Shown one piece after another: positions 56,293 to 64,000 of a DNA stretch of 64,000 nt. Each line of letters begins with the position of its first letter. Position 1 is the stretch's first letter. The stretch spans positions 47,437,809 through 47,501,808 of the forward strand of contig OZ038517.1 of the NCBI GenBank assembly GCA_964036315.1, given 5' to 3'. A model generated the notes under the pieces. It was not told the origin of the DNA and did not search any database. It saw only the letters and a list, made by a program, of their open reading frames with translations. The stretch comes from Acanthosepion esculentum (taxonomy: Eukaryota; Mollusca; Cephalopoda; Sepiida; Sepiidae). Both the position numbers and the translations under genes were made by a program.

Positions 56293-56445
56293 TTCAGTTC
56301 GAAATTCCAACCACCTGAAGAAGGCCGGAGCGTACAACGGCCGAAACGTTGTGACAAATATGGCGACAAAGAGGAGGACAATAGTCAGACTAATGTAAAT
56401 ACTGTACATTATACCTCATCTCAGAAATATAGACAGACTCTGATT
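56293..56445 (+). repeat. Penelope-like terminal repeat with hairpin core
   Basis: 'cctgaagaaggccggagcg' followed by 'tacaacggccgaaacgttg' contains a perfect GGCCG/CGGCC stem between CTGAAGA and GAAAC. Downstream 'agaggaggacaatagtcag' is shared with the 18.5-, 22.3- and 33.5-kb copies. Text of this kind is common at ends of Penelope-like retroelements, some of which carry hammerhead ribozymes. Confidence 0.55.
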
Positions 56446-56567
56446 TTTACCTTTGTGGAACCATTGAAATATTTCTCATGTCTCTGGGAAACCCCTGCAT
56501 AAAAATTATTATATACCATTTTTAATATCGATCTCTTTCATATTTTTTTTTAACTTCATCATTTTTT

Positions 56568-56850
56568 GACCTTAGCTGGGATCATTGAATCAATACAAAT
56601 GATCCTTTCTTTAGCTGCATAGTATGTGCTTTGCCAGGGCTACATACAGTTTTTGAATTCAGAGCTACTTTCTCCTAGACCAGTTTCCACCCAAGGCTAT
56701 AGAACCCACTCTGTCCTGGGGAGAGAAGAGGAGGATTCATACCTTTTCCAAGCACATAAATGTATGTAATGGATTCGATTGGAACTTGAACTCGGCTCTC
56801 CGATTTCTCAATCGGAGCCGCTATCCATTACTCCACCATGGTTTCCTTAG
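56568..56850 (-). repeat. tRNA-derived SINE, best preserved copy
   Basis: The minus strand starts 'accatggtggagtaatgg' (A-box region) and has 'gagccgagttcaagttcc' (B-box-like), followed by about 200 bp of body shared with 51.93-52.25 and 21.03-21.19 kb. Length near 280 bp suits a tRNA-headed SINE. Confidence 0.7.
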
Positions 56851-56912
56851 CAATACTTTTTATTGTAGTTCATATGGCAGACATAATGTATTTTTTCGGA
56901 TGTCTGGTTTAA

Positions 56913-57181
56913 CCCTAGAACACTAACCATGGGTATATAGTACTCAGTGCAAATTTTCCTATTTTTAATTACAATTTTCAGTACCGGATTTTCTTACCTA
57001 AATAATATGTTTTTCAGTTCCTATAAATGTTAACTCAAAGTACAAAGTTTGAAGAGCCTGCATGTAAAATACTTCAAATAAAGATTTATATTTAATATTT
57101 TTTTTGATATTTTCAAAATCGTGTATGATATACGCAAAGTTAGTAGTGGTGTAACTTTAATTGATGGTTAGTGTTCAAGGG
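56913..57181. mobile_element. piggyBac-type MITE with TTAA targets
   Basis: TTAA (56909-56912) is followed by 'ccctagaacactaaccat', and the element ends 'atggttagtgttcaaggg' before TTAA (57182-57185). The 18-bp inverted repeats differ at one position. CCCT...AGGG ends and TTAA duplication define piggyBac-type transposition. The 269-bp interior has no frame. It is nested in the hAT element. Confidence 0.9.
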
Positions 57182-57518
57182 TTAAGAAAAAAAAATGACC
57201 CCCTTTTTTGTCAAATTTATTGGCAGTGCAAAAAAATATCTTTATTGCACATTCTGAGACCTCACACCTTGGTTTTCATTCACAAAAAAATCTGTAAACA
57301 CTTACAAAAATAAATATAAATAACAAATCTCATTATTTATTACAATAACCAAGGACTTTCCAACAATACTTTGTATGTGGATAGTAAAACTACAAAATTA
57401 AAATTAAATAAAAATGACTCAAAAAAGAATTTGCCTATTTATCACTGTTTCTTGCAGAACCTCTTGTGACCTCTTGCAGGATGCGAGGGTTTGGGGGAAC
57501 ACTGGTTAGGAAACACTG

Positions 57519-57640
57519 AGATAGATGGTTACAGAGTGAGATTGTTGTAAGGAAAGGGGGAGCAGGAAGTTAGAAATGCATATTACGCGGATATGGAGGA
57601 TAGATATTGGTTGATACTGAACTTAGTTCCGATTGTCTAT
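57519..57640 (+). repeat. Right part of the split dispersed repeat
   Basis: 'ggttacagagtgagattg', 'gggggagcaggaag' and 'gatattggttgatactgaac' match 62.75-62.84 kb and the 36.7-kb family. Confidence 0.6.
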
Positions 57641-57926
57641 TTTATTCAATTTTTCTTCTCTACAGATATATTCTGAAAACTTTAACACACTGTCAACATG
57701 AAAACAAAAACACACACTTAGTCAAAAAGAAAAAAAAGTTACTAATATCCAAAAAGAGGCTTCCACAGGAGTGTCTTTGAAAATTTTAGAATTTTGTGTA
57801 ACTAGACAACATTTTGCTTTTGTTTATCATTACTTGCCTTGATAAAGTTGAATGATGAAACATGTTGGCAAGAATTAAGTACTGTTTTCTGATTGTCTAT
57901 TTTATTCTTATCTATCTATCTATATA

Positions 57927-57983
<57 letters not shown>

Positions 57984-58339
57984 TTAAAGTAATGTATTTC
58001 AAATTAGTTGGTAAGGCGTTTTTAATTATAACGTTATTTTGTTTCGTTTACAAGTCAATTTGTTTTTATTATTCATCTTTCAATTATTTAAAAAAACAAC
58101 AACAACAACAACAATAATAATAATAATAATTACAGCCCACACTTTACGAAGGGCTTTATCTATGTCAAATTTTTTTTGTCAATGGAAAGTGTCATGATGC
58201 CATTTCTAACCTTAGGTCTCTGGGCAGGACCCAGAAAGAAATGTGTACACACCAGAAATCAAAGGAAATAATAATAATAATAAAATATTCTAATATATTT
58301 GATAATAATTTTATATTTTTTATTTTATTAATATTATTT

Positions 58340-58399
<60 letters not shown>

Positions 58400-58960
58400 T
58401 TTATTCAAATATTATAACATAAATATGTTATAAAATCACTACAAAAATAGCCATTTTGTTTCAATACTCCCGGTGTCTTATCAAGTGATGATGTTGAATG
58501 TAGTATAAATGGTTTTAAAAAGTTCCAAATTCATTAACGGTCCTTCGCTCGGGGTAAACGCTGTAACATAAGTTAGAATGACCAATCAAAATACAAGTAT
58601 ATGGTGATTCAAAAAAACCTGACCATGAAGCAAGGTTATCAATGGGGGGGGAGGGGGTAGAGAGATATGATTGAGCTAGACGCAACACTCCGACTCCCTT
58701 TGCCTTATAGCAATATATTGACACATTTAATGTCCATCTGTTTACTCAGACATCCAATGTGTAAAAAAAAAGTTTTTTTATATTTATAGGGGGCATTGGG
58801 TTGAAGTAGTACCTTTGTTCCTCGTTTGCTGTACCTTATTTTTAAGGGTAACGGGCAGCACTGGTCTTCACTCAGCCTCTAAATCTCTCACGTATATATA
58901 ATGTCCTGGGTATAACGATAATATACATCATACATCATTTTCGCCATAAGAAGTATCCTT
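57641..58960. other. Unassigned intron sequence with TA and AAC/AAT tracts
   Basis: Contains (TA)n at 57918-57978 and 58341-58395 and a CAA/TAA tract at 58087-58126. No gene resolved. 'atgtcctgggtataacg' near 58900 may be an isolated, decayed unit of minisatellite A. Confidence 0.5.
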
Positions 58961-59262
58961 ATACATTGAAACTGACTGGAGAGTCCATTATATATATATA
59001 TATATATATATACATATATATATACATCTATTTAAACTCGGTGGGTGAAAAAACCTGGATAGCACAATTTCCTAACAGACTGGCATCCAAGGAAAAAAAT
59101 TCGAATAAACAAAAAACAAAGAACCAGAAGCCTCTGAACAGGGTGAAAGAAATTGTCCAGTACCTTAAATTTATGGTACAAAGAAAAAGAAACCGAGCAA
59201 GTAATAAGTTAAAACGAAGAGTGCTCAATATGCTAAGTAGAGCAAAGGTAAAATAAATAAGT
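58961..59262 (+). other. Unrecognised 96-codon frame beside a (TA)n tract
   Basis: The frame at 58966-59256 starts in TA microsatellite and continues as a Lys/Arg/Asn-rich stretch ('KEIVQYLKFMVQRKRNRA'). I recognise no domain. It lies between (TA)n and a palindrome and is probably part of a repeat. Confidence 0.25.
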
Positions 59263-59345
59263 CCTAATGAGCCAGATACTACCTACCTAGTTCACCCTGA
59301 TGATCCCATGTGGTGAAACATAGGTAGGTAGTACCTGGCTCATTA

Positions 59346-59348
<3 letters not shown>
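59263..59348. repeat. Palindrome next to (TA)n
   Basis: 'cctaatgagccagatactac' plus 'ctacct' (59263-59290) is mirrored by 'aggtaggtagtacctggctc' plus 'attagg' (59321-59348). The arms are about 27 bp with a 30-bp loop, and a long (TA)n tract follows directly. Same arrangement as the foldbacks nearby. Confidence 0.8.
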
Positions 59349-59392
<44 letters not shown>

Positions 59393-59394
<2 letters not shown>

Positions 59395-59593
59395 GAAATA
59401 TAGTCTTAAAGTGTGCTATATTTATGGGATAAAGTGCTCAATATCAGAGATAGAGCGTCTGTAAATATAAAAGTGGACATCGAAGTCAACACTTCAAGGC
59501 GACAGTCTGTTTCATGCTCGTGCAATCATCAGTGCTGATGATTGCACTAGCATGAAACAGACTGTCACCTCGAAGTGTTGACTTCTATGTTCA

Positions 59594-59640
<47 letters not shown>
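59393..59640. mobile_element. (TA)-bounded foldback repeat, copy 2 (inverted)
   Basis: 'tgaagaaatatagtcttaaa' and 'gatagagcgtctgtaaatat' are the reverse complement of the right part of the 20.2-kb copy. The hairpin follows: 'cttcaaggcgacagtctg', 'tttcatgctcgtgcaatcat' and the mirrored 'gattgcactagcatgaaac'. It is bounded by (TA)n on both sides. Confidence 0.78.
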
Positions 59641-59644
<4 letters not shown>

Positions 59645-59761
59645 AATTTACCACTTACCTAATTGGTGTAACATTCAGCATCCTAACTCTATAATCTATA
59701 ATTTCATAAATGTATCTCCCAGCAATCACTCCATCCACTCATCAGAGGTACCAGTAATTGA

Positions 59762-59822
59762 CTAGTTTTACTGAATTATATATATATATATATATATATA
59801 TAATTCAACAAAACTAGTTTAA
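59762..59822. repeat. (TA)n hairpin with inverted flanks
   Basis: 'actagttttactgaatta' on the left and 'aattcaacaaaactagttt' on the right are inverted copies around a (TA)n core, so the whole region could fold into one long hairpin. Confidence 0.75.
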
Positions 59823-60122
59823 TAGGTGAAACGGACATGACATTTTGACAAAGGTCACACATCTTTAACAATTTGGGAATTTCAGTTTGACATGTATTCA
59901 AAGTGGACTTGCAAGCAGACATTTGGCATTTTGGGAACATTTCCCACATGATGTGTGATATCTTGTTTGAACGTAGACAGTCTCAGGATTTCAGAATTGA
60001 TCTTTGTCAAGTTCCGATTGTTTGAAATAACATTAAATATTTTTTGGCTGTTGATTACATATATAACCTATGAGCTCATGGGTATGATTTATTCAATAAA
60101 TATATGAACACTTTCATTCACT

Positions 60123-60440
60123 TTAGTGGGGTTTTTTTCCAGACCTTTACTCCCAAGATAATTTTATGGACACACCTGAAGGCTGTGAATAATATATCAT
60201 CATTTCATTATGAAAACTTTTCAGGTCTATCTTTTTATCTCAAATGTTATTATGATAGATACAAGTATTAAGAATCTGGTAATTTTGAAATGTTGTTTTA
60301 AACTTGTTAATGATGCTGCAGCTGTTGTCGGGGAGGGGGGGGGCTGAGAGCAGACAATTGGCATTTTGGGAACATTTTCCTAAGTGGCATGTATCATAGC
60401 TCATCTGAATATAGACAGTCTCAGGATTTCAGAATTGATC
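60123..60440. repeat. Dispersed duplicate, copy 1
   Basis: 'ttttccagacctttactccc', 'ggacacacctgaaggctgt' and 'tcaggtctatctttttatct' recur at 61.22-61.47 kb, offset about 1.1 kb, in the same orientation. Class unknown; perhaps flanks of one larger element. Confidence 0.7.
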
Positions 60441-61215
60441 TTTGGCAGATCTATCCCTCTCCTTGTTAACAATATTTTTTTCTTAAATTCTCAAGGAAGA
60501 GATAAAATTATTTCTCAATTCATTTCACTAAATGCTAGATTCTTGATAGATAAAAAAAAATCTCTTGGTACATTGCCCCAATTTGTAAGAGTGAGAAAAC
60601 ACAGATGGCCCCTTTCACTTCCCATCGCCAGGGAAAATGTCCTTCACTTCACTCTTATCTTCCAGCTCATACTCCATATTAACCACTTCATGGCCTCAGT
60701 TTCACATCATTGTATTCATCAAAAAGAAAAAAAGCATGATCTAGACTTTTACTCCTATTTGTTGCTGAATCCATTTTTTGGCCATAAAAATCTAAAAGAA
60801 GTTTAAATGGATTAAATGCAAAATTTAAGCTCCTTTCAGGAAATGTGAAAATATTATTTTAATAATAGAAATAACATTAATACAGTCCCATAATTGAGCT
60901 GGAAATCATTCAGGGGATCCCAAAAACTATAACTGTCCACTTGGCTCTATAAGGCAAGCCCACTGTGCATAATTCAGAAAATGTAAGAAAAGGAAAAGAT
61001 ATTTGACAGTATTGGCCAAAACCTGTTTAATCATTATAATGCTGCCGACTTGTCCTTTGCAATAAAACCCAAGAGTGGACAAGTAGCTGTTGTAAATTAT
61101 GAGGGTTTTAAAATTCCAAGTAGAGGAATATCTTATCACCCATACTTAAAAACCTCAAGATCAAGGATTAATGAATGATATTCTATTTGGAAAATTACAT
61201 AAACTTCAAAACATT
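60441..61215. other. Unassigned sequence between the duplicates
   Basis: A 140-codon frame starts at 60384 and includes 'GRDKIISQFISLNARFLID', but I recognise no domain and its start lies in repeat. It is not called a gene. Confidence 0.3.
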
Positions 61216-61480
61216 TACTTTAGTGGGTTTTTTTCCAGACCTTTCTTCCCAAGATAATTTTATGGACACACCTGAAGGCTGTGATTAATATATCATCATT
61301 TCATTATGAAAACTTTTCAGGTCTATCTTTTTATCTCAAATGTTATTATGGTAGATACAAGTATTAAGAATCTGGTAATTTTGAAATGTTATTTTAAACT
61401 TAGAGTTAAAGATGCTGTGGCGGCTGTTGTCAGGGAGATTGCGAGCAGGTATTTGCCATTTTGGGAACATTTCCCATGTG
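61216..61480. repeat. Dispersed duplicate, copy 2
   Basis: Second copy of the 60.12-kb repeat with scattered substitutions. It ends shortly before the transposase pseudogene. Confidence 0.7.
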
Positions 61481-61589
61481 ATTGGCACTAATGGATTCAA
61501 TAGGTAAATTGTTGCTATTTTATATTTTTAATTTTGCTCATGCATGTTGTTTGTTTTTTTTTATTTTGTCAACTGCACAATAGAGTCAA

Positions 61590-62195
61590 CTGTGCACCAT
61601 CTGTTAGAAAAAGAGCACCATGGTGCAATTCACTCTGCCAGAAATTTGGAAATGGCACTTAATGGCATTCATATCAGAAGCTCGAATATGAACATTTCAG
61701 TGTGTTTGGGTGTTCACAATGCAGAGGAATCAAAAAGAGTTGGATGAGTCATAAGGTCATTCTGATAAGGAAAGAAATCCCAAATTTATTGACAAAGGCT
61801 TCAGACTCAATATGGAAGCCTACACCAAGTGCCTTGGGTCAAGAGGGTAGCTGCTGGAAGGCCCTATGTCTGGCAACAGGACTCAGCACCAATGCCATAC
61901 AAGCATGAATCCAGTCATGGCTGTCAGAAAATTTCTGTGACCACATCACCTCTTACATCTGGCCACCTAACTCCCCAGACTGCAACCCCTTGATTATTAT
62001 GTGTGGGGTGCAGTTGAGGGAGAGACCGAAAAAACTCCTTGTAACATCAACGATGAACTGAAGGCAAAGATTATGGCAGCATTAACCAACTTAAACAAGG
62101 AGAACAGAAGAGTTGTAGGAGATTCTGAAGTCATCTGGAGGCTGTGCTTGGCGCCAATGGTAATTTTATTGAATAAATTTACTCTTTAGTATTTC
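61590..62195 (+). pseudogene. Tc1/mariner-superfamily transposase (DDxD type), broken
   Basis: Shifting frames give 'GRPYVWQQDSAP' (second catalytic Asp), 'IQSWLSENFCDHITSYIWPP', 'NSPDCNPL' and 'LDYYVWGAVEGETEKTP' (third catalytic residue as Asp). Next comes 'NDELKAKIMAALTNLNKEN'. The WPPNSPD.NPLDYYVWG pattern marks a mariner-related lineage with Asp at the third position. A frameshift lies right before DYYVWG and others lie upstream. The N-terminal domain is only faintly visible, near 61.6 kb. No terminal repeats located. Confidence 0.8.
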
Positions 62196-62329
62196 AAGAT
62201 ATTTTTACATAATTTGGTAAATATATCTTTTAAAATGAGATAGTGTTATTTTCATTTCTGGGTAATTTAGACAATAATTTATATTTTACAACTTGTATAT
62301 CTTATCTGAATGTCTCAAAATTTCAGAAC

Positions 62330-62700
62330 TGTTCTGGTTTTGTCGTAAATTTCAAGTATTTGTCAAGTTATGAACATTTCTCAAGTGATATGTGTTATAT
62401 CTAGTCTAAAAGTAGACAGTCTCAGGGTTTCAGAATTGGTCTAATTTTGTCCTAATTCCAAGTATTTTTCAAGATATGAACATTTCTCAAGTGATATATG
62501 TTATATCTAGTTTGAAAATAGACAATCTCAGGGTTTCAGAATTGGTCTAAACTTTGTCCTAATTCCAAGTATTTTTCAAGATATGAACATTTCTCAAGTG
62601 ATATATGTTATATCTAGTCTAAAAGTAGACAGTGTCGGGGTTTCAGAATTTGTCTAACTTTATCCTAATTCTAAGTATTAGTCACGTTACGATTTTTTTT
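62330..62700. repeat. 106-bp tandem array, about 3.5 units
   Basis: 'gaacatttctcaagtgatat' recurs at 62372, 62478 and 62585. Each unit also has 'gtagacagtctcagggttt' and 'cagaattggtctaa'. Related single units are at 135-225 and near 59.99 and 60.41 kb, and the first bases of the window ('ctcaagtgatctggta') may belong to another. Confidence 0.88.
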
Positions 62701-62704
62701 TTAC

Positions 62705-62935
62705 TGTCAGTTCACCCAACACAAAACTCAAAGTTCACTCATGTTAGAAGGTTACTGAGTGAGATTGTCATAAGGGAGGAGGAAGAGGAAAGTATGAGAG
62801 TATTATGAGGTCGAGTCTGACACGTATTGGTTAACCCCAAATTTAAAGAGACCAAGATTGTTCTAGTTGTTGGGGAAGCACTCACTCGGAAGTTTGTTCT
62901 ACAGAGTCAGTTCTGAGGAAGAAGCTGTTTGAGTG
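62705..62935 (+). repeat. Intact single copy of the 36.7-kb dispersed repeat
   Basis: 'caacacaaaactcaaagttc', 'ggttactgagtgagattgt', 'ggttaaccccaaatttaaag' and 'ttggggaagcactcactcgg'. It gives the uninterrupted order of the parts that are split by the hAT insertion at 55.6-57.5 kb. Confidence 0.65.
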
Positions 62936-63034
62936 GAACTTACTGCTTATCACAGGAGCACAAAGGGAATGGGATTGATTTTCCACCATGAACACGGCAT
63001 AGTGAGTCCTAATTCACTTTCTTCATCTTCTGCT

Positions 63035-63410
63035 TATCGTCTAAATGGGTTATTTAAAGCTGACAACTTTTTTTTTTTATTGCTGGTAATATTTTCTTTC
63101 AAAATAAAATATAGTTGGTAATATTTTTTTTTTTGAAAAATGTATTGATAGTAAAAATTTTTTTTTTCAAAGTATTTCTGGTATGTGTTAAAACCTATTT
63201 TTACACTTTCATGGTGTTTTGACCCCAGTTTGGGTGTCACCTATTTGCCCATAGCTGGGACCTTAACAGGTGCTACCACACTGGGTCAGGGTGGACTTGG
63301 GAACATCAGTGATTAAGAGGTGGTTCCACACTCCTCAAAACCTCCTGATCAGAAGCCTTGCTGTTGGATGTAGTTTATCATCTTACCAAGGACACGGATG
63401 CTAAGAAGGT
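63035..63410 (-). mobile_element. Minisatellite retroposon, third copy
   Basis: On the plus strand: 'gggttatttaaagctgac', three or four units of 'attgctggtaatattttc'-type minisatellite B, the core ('tatttgcccatagctggga', 'ttaagaggtggttccacac', 'aaaacctcctgatcag'), then one unit of minisatellite A ('ggatgtagtttatcatctt'). Part order and core match the 28.8- and 34.1-kb copies. Target duplication is not obvious. Confidence 0.7.
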
Positions 63411-64000
63411 CAGAAGGTCAACTGTCAAACTTAAAATCGATGACTTGCAAGAGTAACTGATAATCCTTTAGCAGATATGTTTTTTTTATTTTTGCATGCC
63501 AAGCTTGCAACACTGTTAGGTTTGTCATGCCGTATCTTGAAAAACTCACTGTTTCATCTGACATCTGTCGGATTTAATTTTTATTAACAGCCATTGAAAT
63601 TAACATTGACTGGCTAAGATCAAAAAGTCCTGCTGGAGAAAAATGTGCCTCCCAAAATGAATTAAACTAGGTTGATGTTGACCAATTTTTGTTGATTTTT
63701 GTCACTTTGCAAAACACTACATTTTGAGTGGAATCAGCATGATTATTTCGACGACATTAGGCAGCTATGGCAAAGTAACTAAAATTTGGTGTTTGCAAAA
63801 TCATGAAAACGAGCACAAAGAGACTGAAATCAAGTTGTTTTGGCTCAAAAACCAGTGTTGTTTAGGTAGCTAGCTCAAATTTATAATAATTTAAACCTTT
63901 AAGCTTACAAAAAAACGTTAGGTTGAAATTAATTTAAAATGTCATGTTGTCCCCTATTGTTCCTTCCTTCCTGTTGACCCATTTTGTTCCCTTCTCCCTG
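63411..64000. other. Unassigned sequence at window end
   Basis: AT-rich, no repeat family or gene resolved. Confidence 0.35.

Larger units (their letters stand above)
55623..57518. mobile_element. hAT-type element with nested insertions
   Basis: The left end 'cggcgtctctcaacctttt' and the right end 'ctggttaggaaacactg' are consistent with diverged CAGTGTTTC-type hAT termini. The 8 bases outside each end (AGGTAGAG and AGATAGAT) match at six positions, a decayed 8-bp duplication. Internal segments occur twice ('ttggtctctgggaacccct'-like text near 55.67 and 56.48 kb; 'aataaccaaggattttt' near 55.74 and 57.35 kb), so part was duplicated or two copies are nested. SINEs, a Penelope-like piece and a piggyBac-type MITE lie inside. 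No transposase frame. Confidence 0.65.

Overview
This is intronic, repeat-saturated animal DNA. It is AT-rich and full of (TA)n tracts. It holds tRNA- and 5S-derived retroposons, decayed Tc1/mariner, hAT, piggyBac-type and pogo-like DNA elements, several kinds of LINE fragment and at least a dozen tandem arrays. The mix suggests a large-genome invertebrate. A mollusc, perhaps a cephalopod, is my best guess, but no diagnostic host gene proves it.

Only one host coding exon is convincing: 55158..55262 on the plus strand. It has a pyrimidine-tract acceptor, a GTAAGC donor and a 34-codon open frame that resembles the end of the cwf21 domain of SRRM2-type spliceosomal proteins. If that is right, almost the whole window is two introns of one gene, more than 55 kb upstream of the exon and more than 8.7 kb downstream. 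A 68-codon minus-strand frame near 44.2 kb is a weaker candidate exon.

Layout. 0-7 kb: SINE-like pieces, a 121-bp array, a 178-bp satellite of about 15 units, then mariner remnants around a 5S-derived repeat. 7.8-11.7 kb: pogo-like repeats, a SINE and a long TA-rich microsatellite field. 11.9-16.8 kb: a 56-bp satellite of about 80 units with higher-order structure. 17-21.7 kb: a hAT element with perfect 8-bp target duplications, a mariner, a (TA)-bounded foldback, a Tc1 remnant, a SINE and 5S-derived repeats. 22-26.4 kb: a 134-bp satellite. 27-31 kb: two minus-strand LINE copies, one carrying three internal tandem expansions and a nested retroposon. 31-36 kb: LINE, pogo-like and Penelope-like pieces and a 1.75-kb retroposon made mostly of two minisatellites and flanked by 15-bp duplications. 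36-43.4 kb: a 122-bp array, a deleted Tc1 element, LINE pieces, an 84-bp array, a 53-bp array and a long-TIR element. 44-48 kb: LINE graveyard and a 170-bp MITE. 49-55 kb: LINE-tail arrays and 28/29-bp minisatellites. 55-58 kb: the exon, then nested hAT, SINE, Penelope-like and piggyBac-type insertions. 59-64 kb: foldbacks, a transposase pseudogene, a 106-bp array and a third copy of the minisatellite retroposon.

The main theme is that many tandem arrays here can be traced by sequence to the 3' ends of LINEs. The window looks like a place where retroelement tails are repeatedly turned into satellites. The minisatellite retroposon, with three copies, a shared start and target duplications at two copies, is the most unusual single structure. 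No intact transposon, RNA gene, CRISPR array or prokaryotic-type operon is present.
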